Shown one piece after another: positions 41,873 to 50,956 of a stretch of DNA of 64,000 bases. The notes beneath the pieces were generated by a model that was not told where the DNA came from, searched no databases, and was given only the letters and a program-made list of their open reading frames with translations. The stretch's first letter is position 1, and each line of letters begins with the position of its first letter. Location: assembly GCF_003852545.1 (NCBI RefSeq), contig NZ_QAJR01000003.1, positions 210,144-274,143 of the forward strand, in the 5' to 3' direction. This DNA is from Acidovorax sp. FJL06. Its GTDB lineage: Bacteria; Pseudomonadota; Gammaproteobacteria; Burkholderiales; Burkholderiaceae_C. Both the position numbers and the translations under genes were made by a program.

Positions 41873-42498
41873 CGCGCACGCCCTCCATCGGCCGGCGCCG
41901 TCCCGGGCCTTGGCGCTTGCGGCCCCACGTCCAGCGCCTGCCAGCCCGCCATCCCCAAGCCCTCCAGCACCTCCATGTTCCGCTCAAAGATGGCCTCCGC
42001 CTCAGGGAACACTTCCACGGCCCGGTCGATGCTGTCTTCGCGCAGCAAATGCAGCGTGGGATAGGGAGCGCGGTTGGTGCAATTGGTCACGTCGTCCACC
42101 TCGGTGCCAGCAAACTGGAATTGCGGGTGGAAGCTGGCAATTTGCAAGACGCCATCCAGCGCCAGGGTGTCCAGCAAATTCTCGGCTTCGCCCAGAAAAT
42201 CGTTGAAATCCAGGAAGTCCTGCAAGCAATGGGGCACCACCAACAAAGTAGTGTCCCGCACCTCGGCGGGTGTGCTCTGCAGGGCCAGAAGCTCCTCACG
42301 CAACCGTTCCAGCACTGCGGCGGGGTTGTCAGTCAGCGCCACGGCGTAGTGGACCTGCCCTTTCACATGCACGCCCTTGGCGAATGGACACAGATTCAGC
42401 CCGATCACGGCCTTTTCCAGCCAGCGCACGGTGTCGTGAATGAACGGGGCTGCGGGATCAAGCGCGCCCATCGGAGTGATGGAAGGATTGGAAGTCAT
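41869..42498 (-). CDS. DUF1415 family protein
   Basis: The 209-residue protein has the family pattern DTVRWLEKAVIGLNLCPFAK near the N-terminus, LLVVPHCLQDFLDFNDFL, and SFHPQFQFAGTEVDDVTNCT, NRAPYPTLHLLREDSIDRAV. The function is not known. C and H residues in the conserved motifs hint at an enzyme or metal site, which is only a guess. The start at 42498 is chosen because the longer frame runs into a MITE-like element that ends 13 bp upstream. It is coupled to the methyltransferase downstream. Confidence 0.88.
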   Translation of the reverse strand: MTSNPSITPMGALDPAAPFIHDTVRWLEKAVIGLNLCPFAKGVHVKGQVHYAVALTDNPAAVLERLREELLALQSTPAEVRDTTLLVVPHCLQDFLDFNDFLGEAENLLDTLALDGVLQIASFHPQFQFAGTEVDDVTNCTNRAPYPTLHLLREDSIDRAVEVFPEAEAIFERNMEVLEGLGMAGWQALDVGPQAPRPGTAPADGGRAR

Positions 42499-42863
42499 AG
42501 GCGCGCTCAGAGGCTGTTTGAAAAGTCGGGACGAGGCGAACCATGGCCGAATGAGCGGAGAGGCAAGGAACAAACCGCAGCCGGGTTAGTGGCCCGGCGA
42601 GGATTTGCAACGCCGCAAAGCCGTATACCAGGCGGGACCACGCCCGCCCGGACTTTTCAAACAGCCCCTTACAGACACAGTAAAGGGGGCCCGATTTTAC
42701 CGGGGGCCTGACCGCAGCCGGTGCAGCATTACGGGCATTCACCCCATGAAGACCGACAGGTGCGCGGCAGGAAACGCGCAGCATGCTGCCGATAGCATCG
42801 ACTACGCCTATTGCACGAGTCAGTGCGTAATTGGGATGGGACGCCCTCTTTGCCCAGCAGTCC
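42499..42863. other. Intergenic region between dgt and the DUF1415 gene
   Basis: This 365-bp region has no gene I can support. Its left part is the 155-bp inverted-repeat element (42512-42666). The right part (42667-42863) has a GC-rich hairpin (GGGGGCCCG...CGGGGGCC near 42687-42712), possibly a terminator after dgt, and nothing else recognised. Confidence 0.6.
42512..42666. repeat. MITE-like element with 16-bp terminal inverted repeats
   Basis: GGCTGTTTGAAAAGTC (42512-42527) and its exact complement GACTTTTCAAACAGCC (42651-42666) bound 155 bp with no transposase. The inside is GC-rich. No target-site duplication is evident. It lies in the leader of the DUF1415 gene. Confidence 0.72.
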
Positions 42864-44072
42864 TCACCCACCCAGCAGGCGGCGCCCCGTCAACCGCTCA
42901 TGCTCGCGCGCGGCAAAGCGGTCCGTCATCCCGGCAATGAAATCGGCCACCGCCCGCGCCCGCACCGAGGCATCCCCTGCCAACGCCTGCTGTGCAAATG
43001 CCGCTTTCATCTCTTGCGGCGCGGCCATATAGGCGGCAAACAGGTCCCGCACGATGTGCTGGGCCAGCCCGGTGGTCTCCATCACCTGGGGATGCCGGTA
43101 CAGGTGCCGGAACAGGAACTGCTTGAGCACTTTGGAGCGCTGGCGCATGCCGTCGCTGAACAGGACCAGCGGAGGGCACTGGCGAACATCGCTGGCGCTG
43201 GTTGGCGCATGCTCGCGCAAAGCCAGCCGGGTGGCATCAATCACGTCATACACCTGCGCACTCAGCATGCGCCGGATCGCCTCGAACAACAGGCGCCTTT
43301 GTAGGGATGGCTGCGCAAGATCCGGGTGCTCAGCCTGCGCTGCAGCCCGGTACTGGTCGAACAGGGGAACATCGCGCAATTGCGCCAAGGTGATCAAGCC
43401 AGACCGCACACCATCGTCAACATCGTGCGCGTTGTAGGCAATCTCGTCGGCCAGGTTGCACAACTGCGCCTCCAGCCCCGGCTGCTCCCGGCGCAAGAAT
43501 CGCCCACCCACGCCGCCCGGCTCGGCCGCCTCCAGCTGCTCGGCATGCTGGCGCGAACAATGCTTGAGGATGCCCTCCCGCGTCTCAAAAGTGAGGTTGA
43601 GGCCGTCGTACTGGGGATACCGCTCTTCCAACTGGTCCACCACTCGCAGGCTTTGCAGGTTGTGCTCAAAGCCTCCAAACCCGGCCATGCAGCCATGCAG
43701 TGCGTCCTGCCCCGCGTGCCCGAACGGCGTGTGGCCCAGGTCGTGGGCCAGCGAAATCGCCTCGACCAGATCCTCGTTGATCTGCAAAGACCGCGCGATG
43801 GACCGCCCCAACTGTGCCACTTCCAGCGAGTGGGTCAGCCGGGTGCGGAACAAATCCCCCTCGTGGTTGAGGAACACCTGCGTCTTGTAAACCAGGCGGC
43901 GAAACGCGGTGGAATGGACAATCCGATCACGGTCCCGCTGGTACTCGGTGCGCGTCGGCGCAGGGGCCTCCGGATAACGCCGCCCTCGCGTGCGGGCCGG
44001 ATCCGAAGCACAGGGCAGCAAGTCAGCGCTTTGAGTCAAGGCAGCCGTCCGTGCCAGTGCAGTGGACACCAC
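42864..44072 (-). CDS. dgt: Deoxyguanosinetriphosphate triphosphohydrolase (dGTPase-like)
   Basis: This HD-domain enzyme removes triphosphate from dNTPs. The 402-residue protein has the metal motif H...HD: RTRLTHSLEVAQLGRSIARS and ISLLAHDLGHTPFGHAG (AISLAHDLGHTPFGHAG). The later Asp is in CNLADEIAYNAHDVDDGV. The start is two GTG codons in tandem at 44072 and 44069, with a weak ribosome site, so the true start is uncertain. The core begins near RTEYQRDRDRIVHSTAFRRL. It follows aroB by 30 bp. Confidence 0.93.
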   Translation of the reverse strand: MVSTALARTAALTQSADLLPCASDPARTRGRRYPEAPAPTRTEYQRDRDRIVHSTAFRRLVYKTQVFLNHEGDLFRTRLTHSLEVAQLGRSIARSLQINEDLVEAISLAHDLGHTPFGHAGQDALHGCMAGFGGFEHNLQSLRVVDQLEERYPQYDGLNLTFETREGILKHCSRQHAEQLEAAEPGGVGGRFLRREQPGLEAQLCNLADEIAYNAHDVDDGVRSGLITLAQLRDVPLFDQYRAAAQAEHPDLAQPSLQRRLLFEAIRRMLSAQVYDVIDATRLALREHAPTSASDVRQCPPLVLFSDGMRQRSKVLKQFLFRHLYRHPQVMETTGLAQHIVRDLFAAYMAAPQEMKAAFAQQALAGDASVRARAVADFIAGMTDRFAAREHERLTGRRLLGG

Positions 44073-44092
44073 TAGCTATCATTTCGATAACA
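44071..44092. repeat. Partial dispersed repeat, copy F
   Basis: ACTAGCTATCATTTCGATAACA is a short, degraded member of the AGCTAT family. It lies between aroB and dgt and overlaps the dgt start region. Confidence 0.35.
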
Positions 44093-44102
44093 AACAGTCG
44101 CC

Positions 44103-45197
44103 TCACTCGCAGCATGCGTCGATGACTTCGCGAACCAACGCATCCGGCGCCCCGCGCACCACCGCCTTGCCTGGCCCATCAATCAGTACAAAGCGGATCT
44201 CCCCCGCCTCGGACTTCTTGTCGATGCGCATCAACTCCAGGTAGCGACCGGCGTTGTCCTGCGTATCCAGAATGGGGCCCTTGGTAGGAAGACCCGCCCG
44301 CCGAATCAGCGTGGTGAGCCGCTGAACAAAGGCTTCGTCCACCATCCCCAAGCGCCGCGACAACTCCGCCGCCATCACCATGCCTGCGGCGACCCCCTCG
44401 CCATGCAGCCAGACCCCATAACCCATGCCCGCCTCGATGGCATGGCCAAAGGTATGGCCGAAATTGAGGATGGCACGCAGGCCTGATTCTTTCTCATCTT
44501 GCCCGACGACAGCGGCCTTGATCTCACAACTGCTGCGAACCGCGTGGGCCAAGGCAGTGCCGTCGTGGGCCATAAGGTCACCAACATGGCGCTCCAGCCA
44601 ATCAAGGAAATCCATATCAGCAATCGGACCGTACTTGATGACTTCTGCCAATCCAGCGCTGAACTCACGCGCTGGTAGCGTGCTCAGCACATCCAGATCG
44701 CACACAACCCGCTGGGGCTGATAAAAGGCGCCAACCATGTTCTTGCCCAAGGGATGATTGATCCCGGTCTTTCCTCCCACGGAAGAATCGACTTGGGCGA
44801 GCAGCGTAGTGGGCACCTGCACAAAGGGAATACCGCGCATGTAACTGGCCGCAGCGAAGCCCGTCATGTCACCCACCACACCGCCACCCAATGCGAACAA
44901 AACCGTTTTTCGATCACACCCCTGCTCGAGCAGAACATCAAAAATCAATTGAAGAGTCTGCCAGTTTTTATGCTCCTCGCCATCCGGCAGGCGCACTTCG
45001 TGAATTTGCGCATACCGTCCCGCCAGTGCCGCCCGCAGAGAAGCTGCATAGAGGGGGGCGACCGTGGTGTTGCTCACAATCAGCGCAGCGCTACCGGGGG
45101 GCAAACCATCGTAGGTGGAGGCGTTGGCCAGCAGGCCTCCGCCAATGGCGATGCGATAGCTACGCTCGCCCAGATCAAGGGAAACTTCTTGGGCCAT
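44103..45197 (-). CDS. aroB: 3-dehydroquinate synthase
   Basis: AroB makes 3-dehydroquinate, step two of the shikimate pathway, with NAD and zinc. The 364-residue protein has the NAD loop [20 protein letters not shown], the [20 protein letters not shown] substrate segment, and the zinc ligands around [17 protein letters not shown] and [18 protein letters not shown]. It lies upstream of dgt. The shikimate kinase gene aroK, usually found just before it after pilQ, is not present here. Confidence 0.97.
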   Translation of the reverse strand: MAQEVSLDLGERSYRIAIGGGLLANASTYDGLPPGSAALIVSNTTVAPLYAASLRAALAGRYAQIHEVRLPDGEEHKNWQTLQLIFDVLLEQGCDRKTVLFALGGGVVGDMTGFAAASYMRGIPFVQVPTTLLAQVDSSVGGKTGINHPLGKNMVGAFYQPQRVVCDLDVLSTLPAREFSAGLAEVIKYGPIADMDFLDWLERHVGDLMAHDGTALAHAVRSSCEIKAAVVGQDEKESGLRAILNFGHTFGHAIEAGMGYGVWLHGEGVAAGMVMAAELSRRLGMVDEAFVQRLTTLIRRAGLPTKGPILDTQDNAGRYLELMRIDKKSEAGEIRFVLIDGPGKAVVRGAPDALVREVIDACCE

Positions 45198-45356
45198 CGG
45201 GGATTTGAATGTTCTAAGTACCGGTAAGTGGCTGATGCACGACTCGGGGGCATTTTGCCCGTTTTATCAAACGTGCCCACATCGTGAACAAGACAGCAGA
45301 AGCTCGATACCTACCCAAGGGATCTCCAATCACCGTCCACATCATGCCCCACAGCC

Positions 45357-45384
45357 AAAAAAATCCCCGGACAAGCCGGGGATG
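45357..45384 (-). terminator. Rho-independent terminator after the Ig-like lipoprotein gene
   Basis: ATCCCCGG (45363-45370) pairs with CCGGGGAT (45376-45383) around ACAAG. On the minus strand it is followed by a run of Ts. It lies about 75 bp past the lipoprotein stop and separates it from aroB. Confidence 0.9.
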
Positions 45385-45458
45385 AGGTCAAAAAATCCAA
45401 CTAAACGGTATCACTGTGCACGTACTCCTTGGACTGCGTGAACAGCGATCCCATCCCA

Positions 45459-46967
45459 TCAAGGGCATGCGAGCGCTGGAGTACTGCCACTCACAACAGT
45501 GATGCTCAACGTGCGAGTTACCGACGCCGCACCCTTCGTCGCAGTCACCAAGAACTTTCGAGATCCGCAGTCCGCCACCGCTGGCTTACCGTTGAGAACG
45601 CCTGCCGAGTCTGTCGTGCCGCTCGCCAGCCATGCAGGCAAGCTGGCAAAACTCCAGGTCACGCCACTTACGGAGGAGACAAAGGAGTAAGTAAAGTTAG
45701 CGCCAGCAGGGGCAGAGCCAATCGAGCACACGGCATTTGAATTGCAATCGCCAATGGCAAAGTCTTCTGGCAAACCTCCCACAAGCTTGAACTTGACAGC
45801 ACCTGTTGCGGAGACCTTGTTTTTGTCCGTCGCCGTCACGGTCGCCACGTAATCACGCTCTTGCGCATCCTTACTGGCCTTGCCACTAAGCACGCCCGTG
45901 CTGGCATCCACCGCCAGCCCCGCAGGCAATCCACTGGCAGACCACGTAAAGGGAGGCAATCCACCCTTCGCTGTCAACAGTGCAGTGAAAGGAACCTCTT
46001 TGGTCACAGTGCCCAAGTCCACGTCGGTGAACGTAGGAAGTACCGTGACCGCTTCAAGCACAGAGATGGGAACAATAGCGGTAATCGGATCTGTAATCCC
46101 ATTGCTCACGTTGTTGTCAAAACGGTCCGTTGCCAGCTCCAGAAAAATCGATCCCGTTTCGGTACCGCTGAGCAAAGAAAACGTTGCAACCCCGCCAACA
46201 GAAGGTAACTGCAGCACACTGCCACTCTGGGCACCTGCCACCAAACGGGCACCTTGGGCTGCGTCCGTGCCCGAAAGAATGCGAACTTGCACATTGGCCC
46301 CCGACGCACTGGTCGTAGGCTGGTTTGTGTCATCCATCACAAACGCCTGGATTGCCATCTGAGTCAGGAGCTGGTTGGTATTATTCTTGGTCCCCAGATA
46401 TCCCGGTGTCTGCGCCTCTAAACGGACACTGGCCGGCTTACCGGTAACGCCACCGACTGAAATTTCCACGCTGGCGGATTTTTGCTGCTTGTCACGAGGA
46501 TCCGTGACAGAGCAGGTGATACGCGCAGTCCCAGCCTGATTGGCCGAATGGAAATGGAAAGAATTTCCACCAGAATTCGAACCCAATGTAATGCTTCGAT
46601 AGGCATTAGGGACTTTTATCTTCCCTCCTTTCCCATCGTCGACCTCTGTTTCGTGCTCTGCCTTGCCATCCAGATAGTAAAGCGCGCCAGAATCCAAACC
46701 ACCGGCAAGATTGCAGCCAAATATGGCATCCCCCCCCGGTATGGGCAGACTGCCTTTGCGAGCGTCCACATACAAAGTTGTGGTGTAGGGCCGATAAGTT
46801 CCCATACCAGGCTGCGAACCCGCAACATTCAAAGGCAACTGGGTTTTTTCCGATCGAAGCGTAATGGTGTAAACCTCTTGGGTCTCACCCGCACTACCAC
46901 CACCGCCGCCACAGGCAGACAATACGCTCAAGAGGGCAAGAGGCAGAAATTTGAATTTTTTTAACAT
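45459..46967 (-). CDS. Large secreted lipoprotein with putative Ig-like (He_PIG-type) domain
   Basis: The 502-residue precursor starts MLKKFKFLPLALLSVLSACG, a lipoprotein signal with the lipobox LSAC and a polyglycine run just after the cysteine. The middle region is rich in beta-strand patterns and Ser/Gly/Thr. Near residues 325-400 it has a cadherin/Ig-like putative domain (FTALLTAKGGLPPFTWSASG, LPAGLAVDASTGVLSGKASK), the He_PIG pattern. A related repeat closes the protein (VTWSFASLPAWLASG). It starts 24 bp after the pilQ stop with a GAGGAT ribosome site, so it is likely cotranscribed with the pil operon. The function is unknown. A pilus or surface role is inferred from position. Confidence 0.8.
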   Translation of the reverse strand: MLKKFKFLPLALLSVLSACGGGGGSAGETQEVYTITLRSEKTQLPLNVAGSQPGMGTYRPYTTTLYVDARKGSLPIPGGDAIFGCNLAGGLDSGALYYLDGKAEHETEVDDGKGGKIKVPNAYRSITLGSNSGGNSFHFHSANQAGTARITCSVTDPRDKQQKSASVEISVGGVTGKPASVRLEAQTPGYLGTKNNTNQLLTQMAIQAFVMDDTNQPTTSASGANVQVRILSGTDAAQGARLVAGAQSGSVLQLPSVGGVATFSLLSGTETGSIFLELATDRFDNNVSNGITDPITAIVPISVLEAVTVLPTFTDVDLGTVTKEVPFTALLTAKGGLPPFTWSASGLPAGLAVDASTGVLSGKASKDAQERDYVATVTATDKNKVSATGAVKFKLVGGLPEDFAIGDCNSNAVCSIGSAPAGANFTYSFVSSVSGVTWSFASLPAWLASGTTDSAGVLNGKPAVADCGSRKFLVTATKGAASVTRTLSITVVSGSTPALACP

Positions 46968-46991
46968 TAATTATCCTCAGCTAAATTTAAA

Positions 46992-49136
46992 TCACCGCAT
47001 TGCAGTGCGATCACTAATAATCTTGGGGCTAATAAAAATTAGCATTTCCCGCTTTGTGGACTCTTTTGTTCGACTTTTGAACAGGTTACCGACCACTGGA
47101 ACATCTCCAATGAAAGGTATCTTATTTTCTTGATTGGTTTCTTCCATTTCAAAAATCCCACCAATCACAACGGTTCCGCCATTTTCAATCAATATTTGTG
47201 TTCTGACATGCTTGGTATCAATGGCAACGCCTTGCGTTGTGGTTTCACCTCGACTGTCTTTGTTGACATCCAAGTCAAGAATAATATTACCCTCTGGTGT
47301 AATCTGCGGCGTTACCTCAAGTTTCAAGACCGCCTTCTTGAATGCCAAGCTCGTAGCCCCATTAGGCGCAGTCACAGCATATGGATACTCTGTACCTTGC
47401 TCAATGAGAGCTTTCGTTTGATCAGCCGTAATGATTCTGGGACTGGAAACAATACGCCCTTTCCCGTCAGCCTCCATCGCTGACAATTCCAACGTCAGAA
47501 ACCGGTTGGCTGCCGAGTTAAATATCGAAAGCGCAAAACTTCCTACAGAACTAACACTGGACACGCTGGCAGGAAGGTTGACAAAATTACCACTGGTGCT
47601 CGTAGTTCCACCGGCACCACTGGAAGCCACCGCATTGGCGTAAGAGGTGCCAAATGCAACACGATTACTGCCACCGATGCCGTAACCACCATCCCCCCCC
47701 CGATTCGCACGCAAATCAGTCCCCCCCAATCGGACCCCGAGCGAGCGACCAAAAGAATCTCGAGCCTCCACAATCCGGGCTTCAATCAACACCTGCCGCA
47801 CTGCCACATCCAGACTCGCCAACAACAACCGCACCTCCTCAAGCTTACTAGGGGTATCTGTTACGAAAAGCTGATTGGTACGTGGCTCAGAAATGGCACT
47901 CCCACGCTCAGAGAGAAAACGTATTGTTGCACTTGATCCGCCCCCCCCTGAACCAGAAGTCAGCTGCGTAACAATATCTGCGGCTTTGGCATAGTTGAGC
48001 TGAAAAGCCTGTGTTTTAAGCGGCTCTAGCTTCTGGATCGCCTGCGCCGCTTCAAAATCTTTCTTGGTTCGCGCATCTATTTCATCCTTGGGCGCAATCC
48101 ATAACACCGAGCCCGTCTTGCGCATGCCGAGACCCTTGGCATCCATAATTATCTGAAGCGCTTGGTCCCAAGGTACATCCTTGAGACGCAATGTCAAAGC
48201 ACCAGTCACAGTATCAGACGTCACAATATTGAAGTTTGTGAAGTCAGCGATCACCTGCAAAAGCGATCTCACCTCAATATTTTGGAAATTCAGTGAAAGC
48301 TTTTCTCCAGAATATCCAGGTCCCTGCGTCAGTTTGCTCAAATCCACTTTCTTTTGGCGGACCTCAACAACAAATTGGCTATCACTTTGGTAGGCACTGT
48401 GCTCCCACTCACCCGCAGACTCAATGAGCATGCGAACACGCTCACCCGTCTGCGTGGTGGTAACCGTTTGCACCGGCGTTCCAAAATCCGTCACATCCAG
48501 GCGACGACGCAAGCCCTCAGGCAGAGACGAGCGCATGAACTCCACCACAATCCCTTTGGGTTGTTGCTGAAGGTCCACCCCGACCTGGTTATTGGCCAAA
48601 TTGACAACAATTCGCCCCGACCCATCGGCCCCACGGCGAAAGTCGACATCCTTCAAAGGCAGCGTTTCACTGTTATTGCCATCAGAGAAGCTAACAACGG
48701 AAGAGCTACCCGAAGGAGGCGCAGACAACCCCGCCACCGGATCCAACGACAAGACCAATGTCTTCCCTTGAATATCCGTACGATAGGACGTTGCCGACTT
48801 CAAATTCAGCACGACACGTGATCGCTCTCCCGCCTGAACAATGTTAACGGATTTCAAATTTCCAAGATTGACCTCATACGCCGATTTACCCGTAGAGTTA
48901 GCAACCCCTTGAAAATCCAGAGCAATTCGCGCGGGCGACTGCGTCGAGAACCCAGTGGGAGTATTGGTTAAGGGATCCGTGAAATCAATTCTTACAATCT
49001 CGATCCCACCCTGCATGCTGGCCGCAACCGAATTGATCCCCCCCTGCGCCGCTGCGCCCAAAGAGAGGAGTGCAATAGAAACGCCAACAACGGCACTACG
49101 GCAGCAATTTACAAACAAGCCACTATTATGTTTCAT
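46992..49136 (-). CDS. pilQ: Type IV pilus secretin PilQ
   Basis: PilQ forms the outer-membrane gate for the type IV pilus. The 714-residue precursor has a signal peptide (about 1-31), two AMIN peptidoglycan-binding domains (about 40-250), and secretin N-domains (LSLNFQNIEVRSLLQVIADF, FQLNYAKAADIVTQLTSGSG). The secretin core follows (VRQVLIEARIVEARDSFGRS, GIFEMEETNQENKIPFIGDV, LFKSRTKESTKREMLIFISP). Its start overlaps the pilP stop by 4 nt. Confidence 0.97.
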   Translation of the reverse strand: MKHNSGLFVNCCRSAVVGVSIALLSLGAAAQGGINSVAASMQGGIEIVRIDFTDPLTNTPTGFSTQSPARIALDFQGVANSTGKSAYEVNLGNLKSVNIVQAGERSRVVLNLKSATSYRTDIQGKTLVLSLDPVAGLSAPPSGSSSVVSFSDGNNSETLPLKDVDFRRGADGSGRIVVNLANNQVGVDLQQQPKGIVVEFMRSSLPEGLRRRLDVTDFGTPVQTVTTTQTGERVRMLIESAGEWEHSAYQSDSQFVVEVRQKKVDLSKLTQGPGYSGEKLSLNFQNIEVRSLLQVIADFTNFNIVTSDTVTGALTLRLKDVPWDQALQIIMDAKGLGMRKTGSVLWIAPKDEIDARTKKDFEAAQAIQKLEPLKTQAFQLNYAKAADIVTQLTSGSGGGGSSATIRFLSERGSAISEPRTNQLFVTDTPSKLEEVRLLLASLDVAVRQVLIEARIVEARDSFGRSLGVRLGGTDLRANRGGDGGYGIGGSNRVAFGTSYANAVASSGAGGTTSTSGNFVNLPASVSSVSSVGSFALSIFNSAANRFLTLELSAMEADGKGRIVSSPRIITADQTKALIEQGTEYPYAVTAPNGATSLAFKKAVLKLEVTPQITPEGNIILDLDVNKDSRGETTTQGVAIDTKHVRTQILIENGGTVVIGGIFEMEETNQENKIPFIGDVPVVGNLFKSRTKESTKREMLIFISPKIISDRTAMR

Positions 49137-49678
49137 TTTTTCCCCTCTTGCAGATCAAGCGACGCTGAGCGCTCTATCCAATCCCCTGTTGCATCCTGCG
49201 CTATCTCACGCAACTGAATGGAAGTTTCAGTTATTCGAACAATTTTTCCATAGTTCTGCCCCAAGTAATTGCCCATTTTCACCTGATAAATCAAGTTATC
49301 AACCTTCAATAATGCAATAGGGACACCCGACTTATTCAAGCTTCCGACCATTGCCATGCTATCCAGAGGGAATGCCTCCAAGGGCTCTTTGCGGCGCGAC
49401 ATTTCAGGAGCTATCAGCGCCGCATTGGATGCTACTTGGGCGGAATCTCTGCGCAGAGCCTGCGTCAACTTAATTTGATTAAAAGGCTCGATTGCAGCAT
49501 CCTGCGAATAAGATTCAGGGATGAATTTCTTCGGCTCCGACAGGGGGGTAACACTCGGTTTCGTATTGGCCCTTTGATCTGCCATCCAAAGACGCAACTC
49601 ATCTTCGCCCGACGGAACACATCCAGCCAAAATAAAAGCACACAGCAAACCAATGGGCCGATAATGCAGCTTAGTCAT
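49133..49678 (-). CDS. pilP: Type IV pilus inner-membrane lipoprotein PilP
   Basis: PilP links the PilMNO inner-membrane platform to PilQ. The 181-residue precursor has a lipobox (LLCAFILAGC) and a flexible region. The C-terminal beta domain follows (SLNKSGVPIALLKVDNLIYQ, VKMGNYLGQNYGKIVRITET). It overlaps pilO and pilQ by 4 nt on each side. Confidence 0.95.
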   Translation of the reverse strand: MTKLHYRPIGLLCAFILAGCVPSGEDELRLWMADQRANTKPSVTPLSEPKKFIPESYSQDAAIEPFNQIKLTQALRRDSAQVASNAALIAPEMSRRKEPLEAFPLDSMAMVGSLNKSGVPIALLKVDNLIYQVKMGNYLGQNYGKIVRITETSIQLREIAQDATGDWIERSASLDLQEGKK

Positions 49679-50337
49679 TTAGCCCCTCCTGCCTTCTTTT
49701 GGGCCTGAATTTCCTCTGGGTCCAAATACCTGAAAGTACGCGCAGTGGCATCCATAATCAACACATCGCGTGCGCCAGGGGTGATAGAAACATTATTCAG
49801 CGTTACGATACGAGAGAGATGCGCAATATCGGATGCAAAAGCACCAATATCATGATAACGCCCCGTTACGCGAATAGAGATAGGCAACTCCGCGTAATAG
49901 TCTTTGGCAACAACCTGCCCGGGCCTGAACAACTCAAACTGCAAGCTCCGCCCCAACCCCGACTGATTAATATCAGAGAGAAGTGCCGCCATTTCTGCCT
50001 TGCTTGGCAGCTGCTTCTCCAACTGAATAACATACTGCTGTATTTGCTCCCGCTGCTTTTTCAGAGCATCCAGGCTCACTGCCTTCACCAGCTTTTTCTG
50101 ATAATCCGTTCGTAACGCGACTTCCTTATTGCGCTCACCATCCAGCTCTACCTCATAGTCTTGCAAAAAAGCAAACCACGAGACGACAGCAACGGCCGCT
50201 GCAATAAAAATGCACAACAGCACTTTCGGAAGAATCGGCCAAAGGGATGGATCCTTCGTATCCAGATTCTTGAATTGCCGCTGAACCACTTCCATCTGTT
50301 CAGCAAAGCCAATTGTTTTTTCTTTTTTGCTTGCCAT
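49675..50337 (-). CDS. pilO: Type IV pilus assembly protein PilO
   Basis: PilO is a bitopic inner-membrane protein that pairs with PilN. The 220-residue protein has a cytoplasmic N-terminus (MASKKEKTIGFAEQMEVVQR), one membrane span (KVLLCIFIAAAVAVVSWFAF), a periplasmic coiled coil and a ferredoxin-like domain (ELPISIRVTGRYHDIGAFAS, DIAHLSRIVTLNNVSI). The ATG at 50337 starts 1 bp past the pilN stop. Confidence 0.94.
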   Translation of the reverse strand: MASKKEKTIGFAEQMEVVQRQFKNLDTKDPSLWPILPKVLLCIFIAAAVAVVSWFAFLQDYEVELDGERNKEVALRTDYQKKLVKAVSLDALKKQREQIQQYVIQLEKQLPSKAEMAALLSDINQSGLGRSLQFELFRPGQVVAKDYYAELPISIRVTGRYHDIGAFASDIAHLSRIVTLNNVSITPGARDVLIMDATARTFRYLDPEEIQAQKKAGGAK

Positions 50338-50338
50338 C

Positions 50339-50956
50339 TCACTTCCCTCCGGCCGATGCGGCAGCACTTGCGGCAGCCATCGTCTTCTGGGCCTCACTCG
50401 CCCGGACCAGCTGAAATTTGAGGTTGAAAGAAGCCACTCTCCGTTGGTCACGCTGGCTCAAAGAAACCGTGCTGGCAGTAATTTCACTCAACTCTGGCTT
50501 ATCCAGCCAAGGCGTGTTGCTGGCAAGGTTACGCAGCAATTCGGATATCCGCTCGTTCGATTGCGCCATGCCCTGCATCGCGATGGTTTGACCCGATTGC
50601 CTGATTGCAGTGATATACACGCCATCCGGCAGCTGCTTTACCAATTCTGTCAACAGATGAACGGGCAGGTTGCGATCCGACTGAAGATCCTCCACCGCTT
50701 TCTGGCGTGCCCGCAACGCGGCGATCTCATCCTCGATGGAGGCAATTTCTTTGATTTGCCCTTCCAGAACCTTGATTTCCCGCTGAAGAAAGCTGTTTTT
50801 TGCTTGCTGATCCGTGATCATCATCTGGAACCACCAATAGATGGCGCCAGCGATCACCAATCCGAGAAGCAGCGACGCAAACATGGTGGCCTGAAACGCC
50901 TCTTTGCGGCGTTTCCGGGCCTCCTCGCGGTGGGGCAATAAGTTGATCAGAATCAC
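50339..50956 (-). CDS. pilN: Type IV pilus assembly protein PilN
   Basis: PilN anchors PilM through its short cytoplasmic tail, here MILINLLPHREEARKRRKEA, which is the conserved PilM-binding motif (INLLP). A membrane span (FASLLLGLVIAGAIYWW), a coiled coil and a periplasmic domain follow. The start is GTG at 50956, overlapping the pilM stop as GTGA. The only ATG further upstream lies within pilM and would add ten non-family residues. Confidence 0.94.
   Translation of the reverse strand: MILINLLPHREEARKRRKEAFQATMFASLLLGLVIAGAIYWWFQMMITDQQAKNSFLQREIKVLEGQIKEIASIEDEIAALRARQKAVEDLQSDRNLPVHLLTELVKQLPDGVYITAIRQSGQTIAMQGMAQSNERISELLRNLASNTPWLDKPELSEITASTVSLSQRDQRRVASFNLKFQLVRASEAQKTMAAASAAASAGGK

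Noticed and set aside
45198-45458. Possible remnant of aroK between the lipoprotein gene and aroB.
   Set aside because: I found no shikimate kinase motifs, such as a GxxGxGKS loop, on either strand. The region holds a terminator and otherwise plain spacer.
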